From CAYQJS01 sp964417895 (GTDB lineage Bacteria > Chloroflexota > UBA6077 > SHYK01), in assembly GCA_964417895.1 (NCBI GenBank), contig CAYQJS010000037.1:1-55688 (forward strand): 55,688 nt of DNA. Reading direction: 5' to 3'. Below the pieces are notes generated by a model, which saw only the letters and a list, made by a program, of their open reading frames with translations, was not told the DNA's origin and made no database searches. Within the stretch, counting starts at the first letter, position 1; each line of letters begins with the position of its first letter. The position numbers were made by a program, and so were the translations under genes. This document shows positions 1-7,518 of the stretch, piece by piece.

Positions 1-24
1 CCCCGACCCCCGACCCCCGACCCC
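1..24. repeat. Tandem CCCCGAC-type heptamer repeat
   Basis: About three and a half consecutive copies of a CCCCGAC/GACCCCC heptamer open the window. They lie in frame with the IleRS reading frame and would encode a Pro/Asp/Arg-rich linker just before the anticodon-binding region. Confidence 0.6.
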
Positions 25-1168
25 GCACGAGACGCCTGGCGCTTCGCGCCTGGACCGCTGGGTCCTCGCGGAGCTGAACGATCTCGTGGCGCTGGCCAAC
101 GAGCGCCTCGAGGCCTACGACGTGGCCGCTGTAGTCGACGCCGTCGATCGCTTCGTGGACGATCTCTCCACCTGGTACCTGCGTCGTAGCCGCCGCCGCT
201 TCGCGCGCAGCGCCGAGTCACAGGATCGGCAGGCAGCTTTCTCCACCCTGCACCAGTGCCTGGTGACGCTGGCCCGCCTCGTCGCGCCCATCATGCCGTT
301 CATCGCCGAGGATATCTATCAGAACATCGTCCGCTCGAGCGATCCGTCGGCCCCCGAGAGCGTCCACCTGACGCCCTACCCTGTGCCCGCCGACCGCGCG
401 GTGGCTGATGCGGAGATCCAACGTGAGATGGAGCTGACCCGCGCTATCGTCACGCTCGGGCGCGCGGCCCGCAATGATGTCGGCATTCGGGTCCGCCAGC
501 CACTCCCGGCTATTACCGTCGCGGGTGCAACAGGCGACGTCCAGGTGTCCACCGAGCTGATGGGCGAGATCGCGGACGAGCTCAATGTGAAGCGGGTTGA
601 GATCGCGAAGGATGTATCCGCCTTCGCGCGGCGCGTGGTCCGCCCCGTGCCGAGGCTGCTCGGACCTCGGCTCGGTTCACGGTTCCCCGCGGTGCAGCGG
701 GCGATCCAGGCGGGCGACTATGCGATCAATGGGGACGGCTCGGTTACGGCCGCTGGAGAAACGCTTGCTCCCGCGGAGCTCAGCGTCACCCTGGAGCCTC
801 TTGACAACCAGGCCGTAGCGCAGGACCTCCAGTGGCATGGCGGCCTGGCGATTGCGCTGGATCGGAGGGTCACGACGGAGCTCCACTCCGAAGGACTGGC
901 GCGCGAAATCGTGCATCGCGTGCAGATGATGCGCCGCGACGCGGGGCTGAGCGTGGAGGACCACGTCGAGTTAGCCTACGAGACGTCGTCGGACACGCTG
1001 CAGCAGGTGTTCGAGGGACACGGGGACCGTATCGCTCACGACGTGGGCGCCGTCGCGGTCAAGAGCTTCCTGACCAGAGTCCAGACAGAGACGCCTGGCT
1101 CATCATCGTCATGGGCAGGACCAATCGAGGGCGAACCCCTGACGCTGATCATCGAGCAGTGTTCATGA
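2..1168 (+). CDS. ileS: Isoleucyl-tRNA synthetase, C-terminal part (5' end outside window)
   Basis: The frame is open from base 2, so this is the 3' part of a longer gene and the GTG at 86 is an internal codon. The visible part starts with the LDRWVLAELN helix typical of the class Ia anticodon-binding domain, followed by WYLRRSRRRF and the APIMPFIAEDIYQNI block. The roughly 200 C-terminal residues match the extension of long (eukaryote-like) IleRS forms, with motifs such as GLAREIVHRVQ near the end. The enzyme charges tRNA-Ile in the cytoplasm; the catalytic HIGH and KMSKS motifs lie upstream of the window. lspA follows about 50 bases later, an arrangement seen in many bacteria. ValRS or LeuRS is less likely because of the REIVHRVQ/DDHVEL tail. 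Confidence 0.93.
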   Translation, partial: PDPRPPTPHETPGASRLDRWVLAELNDLVALANERLEAYDVAAVVDAVDRFVDDLSTWYLRRSRRRFARSAESQDRQAAFSTLHQCLVTLARLVAPIMPFIAEDIYQNIVRSSDPSAPESVHLTPYPVPADRAVADAEIQREMELTRAIVTLGRAARNDVGIRVRQPLPAITVAGATGDVQVSTELMGEIADELNVKRVEIAKDVSAFARRVVRPVPRLLGPRLGSRFPAVQRAIQAGDYAINGDGSVTAAGETLAPAELSVTLEPLDNQAVAQDLQWHGGLAIALDRRVTTELHSEGLAREIVHRVQMMRRDAGLSVEDHVELAYETSSDTLQQVFEGHGDRIAHDVGAVAVKSFLTRVQTETPGSSSSWAGPIEGEPLTLIIEQCS

Positions 1169-1188
1169 CGCACGCTGCGCCCAGCTCG

Positions 1189-1223
1189 GTGCTCGGAACC
1201 CGGAACTCGGAACCGGGAACTTG
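1189..1223. repeat. GGAACTC-type short repeat cluster (family R3)
   Basis: The ileS-lspA junction contains three to four near-copies of CTCGGAACCC / CGGAACT in a row. The same words recur in both orientations at the rluD-gltX junction. The array ends right at the lspA start codon. Confidence 0.6.
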
Positions 1224-1790
1224 ACGATGGATGATGCACCCGCCTACACGGGCTCGGCCTCGGCGACGCCTCCGGTGCGCCGGCTGCTGCGCCGCCTCGG
1301 CGCCTCCGCCGTTATCGCAGTCGGCGTGCTTGTTGCAGACCAAGCCACCAAGTGGCTGGCCCAGACCTATCTCACCAAGGCGCCAGACCAGTCGATCCCC
1401 ATCGTCGACGACCTGCTTCGTCTCACGTACGTCGCCAACCGCGGCGCCGCGTTCGGCATCCTGCAGGACCAAACGATGTTTTTCGTGGTGGTCGGCATGG
1501 CAGTCATCGCCGTCATCGTGGCCAGCTACCGGTACTTCCCCGTGAACGGCGTGCTGCTGAACCTGGCCCTCGGCCTGCAGCTGGGCGGCGCCGTCGGCAA
1601 CCTCATCGATCGCATCCGCTACGGCTTTGTTGTGGATTTCGTCGACGTCGGCATCCGCCTGGGGGATGGCCCGCGTTACATCTGGCCGGTTTTCAACCTG
1701 GCGGACTCGGCTATCGTGATCGGTGTGGGCATCCTTGCGTTCCACCTCATGCGGTCGCCAAACAAGGCGGCCAGCCCTCGGCATGCCTAA
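1221..1790 (+). CDS. lspA: Lipoprotein signal peptidase (signal peptidase II)
   Basis: Integral membrane aspartyl protease that removes the signal peptide of diacylglyceryl-prolipoproteins before the lipobox Cys; several such lipoproteins are encoded in this window. Family motifs are all present: VADQATKW (about 38-45), the VANRGAAFGI block (71-80), GNLIDR (126-131), the catalytic Asp in VVDF (about 139) and the second catalytic Asp in FNLAD (about 162). Four hydrophobic segments are visible. The length of about 189 residues is normal apart from a slightly long N-terminus. The start may be TTG at 1221 or ATG at 1227. It sits between ileS and rluD, with rluD starting 19 bases after its stop. 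Confidence 0.95.
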   Translation: MTMDDAPAYTGSASATPPVRRLLRRLGASAVIAVGVLVADQATKWLAQTYLTKAPDQSIPIVDDLLRLTYVANRGAAFGILQDQTMFFVVVGMAVIAVIVASYRYFPVNGVLLNLALGLQLGGAVGNLIDRIRYGFVVDFVDVGIRLGDGPRYIWPVFNLADSAIVIGVGILAFHLMRSPNKAASPRHA

Positions 1791-1809
1791 ATCAGGGGAG
1801 GAGCAGGTA

Positions 1810-2733
1810 GTGGCGCTCTATGGCGCCGGCATGCGGCTGGACGCCTACCTGACGCAGTACGTTGGTGAGCGCTCGCGGTCCGAGTGGCAGCGGCTCGTAG
1901 GGGCAGGTGCGGTGACCATCAACGGCGCGATGGTTCGCGCCTCCACTCGGCTCGCCGCCGGCGACCGGCTCGACGTCCGTCCCGTGCTCACGCATGTGTC
2001 CTTGGAGCCCGACCCATCCATCTCCCTCGATGTCCTCTACGAGGACGCAGCCATCGTCGTCGTCAACAAGCCGGCCGGCCTCGTCGTCCATCCGGCGCCG
2101 GGCAACGAGACAGGCACGCTCGTCCACGGGCTGCTTGCTCGCCTTCCCGAGCTACGGGACCCCACGGGTCAGATGCGTCCAGGCATTGTCCATCGGCTCG
2201 ACAAGGAGACCTCCGGCGCCATGGTGGTGGGGAAGACCCCCGAAGCGGTGGCGGCGGTCCAGCGACAGATGCAGGCCGGGCAGGTCCGCAAACGCTATCG
2301 GCTGCTCGTGCTCGGAACCATCGAGGAGGATGAGGGCATCGTCGATGCGCCTATCGGGCGCGACCGCTTCAATCGGCAGCGCATGGCGGTACGTGCTGAC
2401 GGCCGCTCGGCGCGCACGGAGTTCCGAGTGCTAGAGCGACTCCCCGGCTACACGTACGTAGAGGCCGGCCTGCCCAGTGGCCGCACGCATCAGCTCCGTG
2501 TCCACTTCGCCTTCATCGGCCATCCGGTCGCTGGCGACCGAAGGTATGGCCGCGGTCGCGCACCTCTGGGCCTGAAGCGCCAGTTCGTACATTCACGGGA
2601 GCTCACGCTCACCTCGCCGGCGACGCAGCAGGAGCGCACGTTCGTCGCGGAGCTTCCCGCGGACCTCGCGCGTGTGCTGGCAGCGCTCAGACCCACGCTA
2701 GCTCCGAGTTCCGCGTTCCAGGTTCCGAACTGA
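1810..2733 (+). CDS. rluD: RluA-family 23S rRNA pseudouridine synthase, RluD-like
   Basis: Converts specific uridines of rRNA to pseudouridine. An N-terminal S4-type RNA-binding region (about residues 8-60) is followed by the catalytic domain with the signature HRLDKETSGA, whose Asp (about 131) is the nucleophile, and the late motif GRTHQLRVHF. I chose the GTG at 1810 because a strong purine-rich AGGGGAGGAG lies 6-15 bases upstream and the S4 domain begins right after; longer frames upstream run through lspA. Length 307 residues is normal. The last residues (about 12) are encoded by a GGAAC-type repeat and are not family sequence. The stop codon shares one base with the gltX start (TGATG), so the two genes are probably translationally coupled. 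Confidence 0.9.
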   Translation: MALYGAGMRLDAYLTQYVGERSRSEWQRLVGAGAVTINGAMVRASTRLAAGDRLDVRPVLTHVSLEPDPSISLDVLYEDAAIVVVNKPAGLVVHPAPGNETGTLVHGLLARLPELRDPTGQMRPGIVHRLDKETSGAMVVGKTPEAVAAVQRQMQAGQVRKRYRLLVLGTIEEDEGIVDAPIGRDRFNRQRMAVRADGRSARTEFRVLERLPGYTYVEAGLPSGRTHQLRVHFAFIGHPVAGDRRYGRGRAPLGLKRQFVHSRELTLTSPATQQERTFVAELPADLARVLAALRPTLAPSSAFQVPN

Positions 2734-2772
2734 TGGAGCCCGGAACTCCGAACTCGGAACCCGGAACTCGTG
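2700..2772. repeat. Inverted GGAACTC-type repeat cluster (family R3) at rluD/gltX junction
   Basis: GAGTTCC/GGTTCC words before the rluD stop are mirrored by CGGAACTC/CGGAACCC words just after the gltX start, giving an imperfect stem-loop across the stop/start overlap. The same words occur at 1189-1223. Confidence 0.6.
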
Positions 2773-4208
2773 CGGTGCGTGTCCGCATCGCTCCGAGCCC
2801 GACCGGCCTTCCCCACATCGGGACCTTCCGCACGATCTTGTTCAACTGGCTGTTCGCTCGGAAGCACGGCGGCGTCTTCATCTTCCGCATCGAGGACACC
2901 GACCGCGAGCGATTCGTGCCCGGCGCGACGGACGCGCTCCTGGACGCCGTCGAGTGGATTGGCCTCGACTGGGACGAGGGCCCGCGCGTCGGCGGGCCAC
3001 ACGCGCCATACCTGCAGTCCGAGCGGCTGCCCATCTACCACGAGCACGTCGACCGGCTGCTAGCCGAGGGGAAAGCCTACCGCTGCTACTGCACTTCGGA
3101 ACGGCTCAATGCGCTGCGTCGTGACCAGCAGGCGCGCAAGCAGCCGCCCGGCTACGACCGGCTCTGTCGTTCGTTGACCGAGCGCGAGCGCGCCGAGCGC
3201 GAGGCGGCGGGCACGCCGTCGGTCGTGCGCTTCGCCGTCCCACTCGAGGGGTCCACCACGTTCCACGACGTGATCCACCACGATGTGACCTGGGAGAACC
3301 GGATACTCGACGACTTCGTGATCCTCAAATCGGACGGGTACCCGACGTATCACCTGGCCCATCTCGTGGACGACCACCTGATGGCGATCTCGCATGTGCT
3401 GCGAGGAGATGAGTGGATCCCCAGCACGCCGCGCCACGTGCTCCTCTACCGCGCGTTCGGCTGGGAGCCGCCGGTGTTCGCCCACCTGCCTGCCATTCTC
3501 GGGCCGGACCGAAAGAAGCTCAGCAAGCGCCACGGCCCCACGGGCATCGCCGCCTTCCAGGAGGCCGGCTACCTCCCGGAGGCGCTTCTGAACTACCTCG
3601 CGCTGTGCGGCTGGTCGTCGGGGACTGAGGACGAAGTCCTCTCGCTGCCCGAGCTGGTGGAGCGGTTCTCGCTCGACCGCGTGAATCGGACCGGCGCCAT
3701 CTTCGACCACGCCAAGCTAGATTGGTTCAACGGCATCTGGATTCGGAAGCTCCCGACCCAAGAGTTGGCCCGCCGCATGCGCCCGTTTCTCGGCACGGCC
3801 GGCACGAGTGCCGACGACGCCACGCTCACCGCCATCGCCGGCCTGGCCCAGGAGCGGCTGCCCACCCTGGCCGACGCGCGCGAGCTGGCCGACTATCTCC
3901 TGGACGACCAGTTCAGCTATGACCCCGCCTTGCTGCTGCAGCGCGGCATGACTCGAGACCAGGCGCTGGCGGGGCTCAGCCGCGGGGCCGACCTGGCGCA
4001 GCACGTCGACCCCTTTGCCACACCTGCCCTGGAGGCCGCGTTCCGGGCCCTGGCCGATGAGCTCGGCCTCAAACCGGTGCAGCTCTTTATGTCAACTCGT
4101 GTCGCATGTACAGGGCGGACTGCCAGCCCTCCCCTCTTCGCCACGATGGAGGTCCTGGGCCGCGAGCGCGTCGTCGCTCGATTACGAGAGGCAGTGGCGC
4201 GGCTCTAA
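2733..4208 (+). CDS. gltX: Glutamyl-tRNA synthetase
   Basis: Attaches glutamate to tRNA-Glu (and in organisms lacking GlnRS also to tRNA-Gln). The class I signature is the RIAPSPTGLPHIG block with PHIG as the HIGH motif (about 27-30), and KLSKRHG is the KMSKS counterpart. FRIEDTDRERF and the HVLRGDEWIPSTP block are typical of GluRS. A C-terminal helical anticodon-binding region completes a normal length of 491 residues. ATG 2733 overlaps the rluD stop; it adds 14 repeat-encoded residues before the conserved start, so GTG 2775, directly ahead of RVRIAPSPTG, is a serious alternative. No GlnRS is seen in the window. Confidence 0.95.
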   Translation: MEPGTPNSEPGTRAVRVRIAPSPTGLPHIGTFRTILFNWLFARKHGGVFIFRIEDTDRERFVPGATDALLDAVEWIGLDWDEGPRVGGPHAPYLQSERLPIYHEHVDRLLAEGKAYRCYCTSERLNALRRDQQARKQPPGYDRLCRSLTERERAEREAAGTPSVVRFAVPLEGSTTFHDVIHHDVTWENRILDDFVILKSDGYPTYHLAHLVDDHLMAISHVLRGDEWIPSTPRHVLLYRAFGWEPPVFAHLPAILGPDRKKLSKRHGPTGIAAFQEAGYLPEALLNYLALCGWSSGTEDEVLSLPELVERFSLDRVNRTGAIFDHAKLDWFNGIWIRKLPTQELARRMRPFLGTAGTSADDATLTAIAGLAQERLPTLADARELADYLLDDQFSYDPALLLQRGMTRDQALAGLSRGADLAQHVDPFATPALEAAFRALADELGLKPVQLFMSTRVACTGRTASPPLFATMEVLGRERVVARLREAVARL

Positions 4209-4329
4209 GTCAGGATGGGCGCCCACCTCGCGTTGCTCGGCACCACCGAAGTCGCGGGTGGGCTGCTCATCGTGCGCGGCGTTACACTGGCCGCCCGGGG
4301 GCAGTCCCGCTCGCCCTCGCGGACCGGAC

Positions 4330-4599
4330 TTAAATGATGGCTCCCACCACTGCGGCGAACTCGGCCAGCGTCATGCCGACGAGGATGAAGGTATCGCGCA
4401 TTGTCTCCGCCTGTGAATGCGATCCCGCCCTGCGGACCGTCTCTGAGGTCGACGCGAACGGTGGCAGAGGAGGACCGTTGGCCGGACCTGCTTGCGGCCG
4501 CCGGTCCGTGACAGGGGTTGTGAGCCACCATGGCTCAGTCTTCGCGGCCGCGTTCTCCTGCTCGACCGTACTGACGTTCGCATTCGGGAATCGGGTCAT
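4330..4599 (-). CDS. Small hypothetical protein with one C-terminal membrane segment
   Basis: An 89-residue frame starts at ATG 4599 with AGGTGA five bases upstream. The N-terminal two thirds are polar and Pro/Thr-rich; the last 20 or so residues (DTFILVGMTLAEFAAVVGAI) form a plausible membrane helix ending at the C-terminus, the layout of a tail-anchored or small regulatory membrane protein. I recognise no family. It converges on gltX and is divergent from the response regulator gene. The frame on the opposite strand (4334-4666) has no comparable start signal. Confidence is limited by the short length. Confidence 0.4.
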   Translation of the reverse strand: MTRFPNANVSTVEQENAAAKTEPWWLTTPVTDRRPQAGPANGPPLPPFASTSETVRRAGSHSQAETMRDTFILVGMTLAEFAAVVGAII

Positions 4600-4844
4600 C
4601 GCGTTCACCTCGCTCGCCTCAGGTCGGGACTCCCCGACCTGTCAACAGTGTCGCCGACGACCATGAATGCGTGATTAACCATGTCTGAAGGAACTTTCAT
4701 CATCGCGCTGCGCAGCAGTGGCCAGGTCGCCGAGACTCCGGGTCGCGTGGCCAGACCCTTCTAATCCAGCGTTAATGTTCGAGCCGTATACTTTGGATAT
4801 TCAGAGCGGATGCGGCTTGCCCGGCCGCTAACTGGGGGAGGGGT

Positions 4845-5519
4845 ATGCGAGTTCTGGTGGTGGAGGATGAGCGCAAGATGGCCAGCGTGCTCCGGCGCGG
4901 CCTGCAGGAGCATGGCTACGCCGTGGACGTTGCCCACGATGGCGAGGAGGCACTCGCGCTGGCGGAGGCGGACGCGTACGACCTGGTGGTTCTCGACGTC
5001 ATGCTCCCCGAAATCGATGGGCTCACCGTGTGTCGCCGTCTCCGTGCCCGGCATCGCAACATGCCCGTGTTGATGCTCACTGCCCGAGATACCGTCGATG
5101 ACCGGGTGGCTGGGCTCGACAGTGGCGCCGACGACTACCTGGTCAAGCCGTTTGCGTTCCGAGAGCTCCTGGCGCGGGTGCGCGCGCTGCTCCGCCGCGA
5201 CGATCTTTCTAAGGACCCCGTGTTGCGCGCGGCCGACCTGGAAGTGAACACTGTCACCCACGAGGTTCACAGGGCGGGGCGGCCCGTCGAGCTGACGAGC
5301 AAGGAGTACGCGGTGCTCGAGTACTTCGTCCGTAACCCCAACCACGTTCTCAGTCGCACGCAGATCGCGGAGCACGTCTGGGACTACGACTTCGTCGCGA
5401 TGTCCAACGTCGTCGACGTGTATATGCGCTATCTACGGCGCAAGCTGGGCGACGAGGAGGAGCCGCGCCTGCTGCGTACGATTCGCGGCACGGGTTACCA
5501 GCTCAGGGTGCCCGCATGA
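4845..5519 (+). CDS. Two-component response regulator, OmpR/PhoB family
   Basis: Receiver domain (about 1-118) with acidic pocket E8/D9, phosphoacceptor D51 in VVLDVMLPEIDG, and the K101 in DDYLVKPF. It is followed by a winged-helix DNA-binding domain (about 128-222) with LTSKEYAVLEYF and the VDVYMRYLRRKL recognition-helix region and the RTIRGTGYQL wing. A strong GGGGGAGGGG precedes the ATG. The gene overlaps the sensor kinase gene by four bases (ATGA), so the pair is one operon and the kinase is the cognate partner. The signal and target genes cannot be read from sequence. The upstream gap (4600-4844) contains a TATACT at about 4788 that could be a -10 box. Confidence 0.93.
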   Translation: MRVLVVEDERKMASVLRRGLQEHGYAVDVAHDGEEALALAEADAYDLVVLDVMLPEIDGLTVCRRLRARHRNMPVLMLTARDTVDDRVAGLDSGADDYLVKPFAFRELLARVRALLRRDDLSKDPVLRAADLEVNTVTHEVHRAGRPVELTSKEYAVLEYFVRNPNHVLSRTQIAEHVWDYDFVAMSNVVDVYMRYLRRKLGDEEEPRLLRTIRGTGYQLRVPA

Positions 5520-7024
5520 TGAGCGCCGCCGGTGAGCGCCTCCGCCTGGTCTGGGCGACACTGCGCACGATCCGTGCGCGGCTGGCCCTCTGGTACGTCG
5601 CCCTGCTCGCCTTTACGCTGGTGGGGTTCAGCGCCTTCCTGGTGTTTAGCCTCTCCCGCAGCCTCTACGCCGAGCTCGACGACAAGCTTCAAGTCGACGC
5701 GCGTCAGGTGACGGCGGACCTCGATGTTCGGCGCGGGTTGCCGCGGCTCGGGGAGGAGCTCCCGCCAGGCGCGCTGGTGGCGCTTTACGACGCCGAAGGT
5801 GTTCGCCTCCTCGGGAGCAACACCCCGAATCCCCTCCCCGATCTCCCTACGGAACGCAGTCAGGCGGCCGAGGGACAGCAGATGTTCTCAACGACGGCCT
5901 TGCCGGATAGTGACGAGTGGCGCGTTCTGACCCTGCGAGCGGTGACGGACGAAGGCGTGCCAGCGGTGGTCGAAGTAGCGCGCCCCGAGCGGGAGGTTCG
6001 CGCCGCCCTCAGCCGGCTCATGATGGAGATAGCGGTTGCCATTCCGCTCATCCTGCTCCTTGCCGTTGCGGGCGGGCTGTTCCTGGCCGGGCGGGCGTTG
6101 GGACCGATCGACCGGATCACCCGCGCCGCCCAATCGATTGGCGCTGAGGACCTCTCCCGCCGGCTCGATCTGGCGGCGAGTCCCGACGAGGTGGGGAGGC
6201 TGGCCGCGACGTTCGACCAGATGCTGGACCGCCTTGATCGCGCCTTTCGCCGACAGCAGCAGTTCACCGCCGACGCGTCACATGAGCTCCGCACGCCGCT
6301 CGCCTTGCTGACCACCCAAGCTGATGTCGCGCTCGAGCGGCCACGGAGCCCCGCCGAGTACCAGGAAGCGCTCGCCAGCATCCGCGCGGACGCAGCCGGA
6401 ATGCGGCGTCTACTGAGCGACCTGCTCACTCTGGCCCGGGCCGACGCCGGCCAGGAGGCGCTGCCCCGAGAGCCTTTGGCGCTCGACTTGCTCGCGGATG
6501 ATGTGGTCGCGACGATGAGTCCACTGGCGCGGAGTCGTGGCGTGCGCCTGGAGCGCGGCTCGGGTGAGTCGGGGCCCATCATGGTGGCAGCCGACCAAAC
6601 TCGTCTCACCGAGCTTGCCGTCAACCTGGTCGACAACGCCCTGAAGTACACTCCAGCCGGGGGCAGCGTCACCGTGTCGGCGAGCGGGGAACGCGACCAG
6701 GCCATACTCCGCGTGACCGATACGGGCATCGGCATCGCGGCCGAGCACCTACCACATCTGTTCGAACGGTTCTACCGCATCGACAAGGCGCGCGCGCGGG
6801 ACGAAGGAGGATCTGGTCTGGGGCTGGCCCTTTGTGACTGGATCGCTCGTGCCCACGGCGGCTCGATCGCTGTAACCAGCCAGCCCAGCGAAGGCACAAC
6901 GCTTACTGTGCGATTGCCGCTGCTGCCGCAACGCCCGCCAAAACGCCGACGAGCTCGCCCGATGGCGTCGGGCGCTGTGCGAACGCCGATCACGACGGAG
7001 GCCTCGGGTAGGAGGACCTCCTGA
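5516..7024 (+). CDS. Sensor histidine kinase, HAMP-HisKA-HATPase
   Basis: Membrane sensor that autophosphorylates and passes phosphate to the regulator encoded just upstream. Order: TM1 (about 23-48), a roughly 120-residue extracytoplasmic region, TM2 (about 172-192), HAMP (about 193-245), HisKA with phosphoacceptor His256 in ASHELRTPL, then HATPase_c with the N-box NLVDNALKY (370-378), G1 DTGIGI (402-407), F-box and G2 GGSGLGLAL (431-439). All catalytic motifs are intact. The last 30 or so residues are a low-complexity Arg/Pro tail. Its stop overlaps a small downstream frame that begins with CTG. The ligand is unknown. Confidence 0.93.
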   Translation: MMSAAGERLRLVWATLRTIRARLALWYVALLAFTLVGFSAFLVFSLSRSLYAELDDKLQVDARQVTADLDVRRGLPRLGEELPPGALVALYDAEGVRLLGSNTPNPLPDLPTERSQAAEGQQMFSTTALPDSDEWRVLTLRAVTDEGVPAVVEVARPEREVRAALSRLMMEIAVAIPLILLLAVAGGLFLAGRALGPIDRITRAAQSIGAEDLSRRLDLAASPDEVGRLAATFDQMLDRLDRAFRRQQQFTADASHELRTPLALLTTQADVALERPRSPAEYQEALASIRADAAGMRRLLSDLLTLARADAGQEALPREPLALDLLADDVVATMSPLARSRGVRLERGSGESGPIMVAADQTRLTELAVNLVDNALKYTPAGGSVTVSASGERDQAILRVTDTGIGIAAEHLPHLFERFYRIDKARARDEGGSGLGLALCDWIARAHGGSIAVTSQPSEGTTLTVRLPLLPQRPPKRRRARPMASGAVRTPITTEASGRRTS

Positions 7025-7245
7025 ACATCGGGGAGCTAGCCATCGGGACGAACCTGCAGCTGGAGGACGGCTCCACCGTTCGGGTCGTGGCCCCCTCTCA
7101 TGACGGAAAGACCGTGCGCGTGCGCTACATCGAAAGCCCCTTCGCGCCGGACCTCGTGGGGACGGAGCTGCTGGCCACGGACTACGAGATCACGGGGTTC
7201 ACGAGCGACGGCGCACACGCCGACACTGGCCGGCGGCTGAACTGA
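7021..7245 (+). CDS. Small conserved-looking protein, apparent CTG start
   Basis: A 74-residue frame overlaps the kinase stop by four bases (CTGA). An exact AGGAGG at 7010-7015 sits five bases before the CTG at 7021, and no ATG or early GTG/TTG exists in the frame. The peptide (NIGELAIGTNLQLEDGSTVR..., then VRVRYIESPFAPDLVGTELL) alternates hydrophobic and polar residues like a small beta-barrel domain. Codon use is typical of the neighbours (G or C in most third positions), which argues against chance. It may be an accessory or feedback partner of the two-component system. I do not recognise a family. If CTG initiation is not real, the frame would have no start. Confidence 0.55.
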   Translation: MNIGELAIGTNLQLEDGSTVRVVAPSHDGKTVRVRYIESPFAPDLVGTELLATDYEITGFTSDGAHADTGRRLN

Positions 7246-7320
7246 CGAACGCCGGCATTCTTTCGGGCTGGTTTCGCTCGGGTGAGCCTATCTCTCGGCA
7301 AGCTGGGATGAGCGCCGATC

Positions 7321-7375
7321 CTGGTGAGCTTGTCGAACCACAAGCTCAGGGTGAGCAGGTTTCAGCAGCTGCTGA
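7321..7375. repeat. GAGCTTGTCGAA-type intergenic repeat (family R1), hairpin form
   Basis: GGTGAGCTTGTCGAA is followed by its near-inverse CAAGCTCAGGGTGAGC and then a CAGCAGCTGCTG palindrome. This is one of several R1 copies in the window. Confidence 0.7.
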
Positions 7376-7423
7376 GCGTCGTCCATGTCGTCTCTTGACG
7401 CCACGGTGGATGAAAAGCGCGCG

Positions 7424-7443
7424 GTGAGGGAGCGCCCTCACCT
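7424..7443 (+). terminator. Perfect 8-bp hairpin upstream of Rieske gene
   Basis: GGTGAGGG and CCCTCACC are separated by AGCG, with TTTG directly after. It could be a weak terminator or a leader structure for the Rieske gene 75 bases downstream. The T-run is short, so termination is uncertain. Confidence 0.35.
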
Positions 7444-7518
7444 TTGACCCGTCGCCCACGGGGCGAGGGATTTCAGATGGGCGGGTGCGAGTCCGCAATG
7501 TCGGGAGGGGTGTCTGAA

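Noticed and set aside
7036..7218. 60-codon minus-strand frame
   Set aside because: The plus strand carries the better-supported small gene at 7021-7245 with an AGGAGG site.
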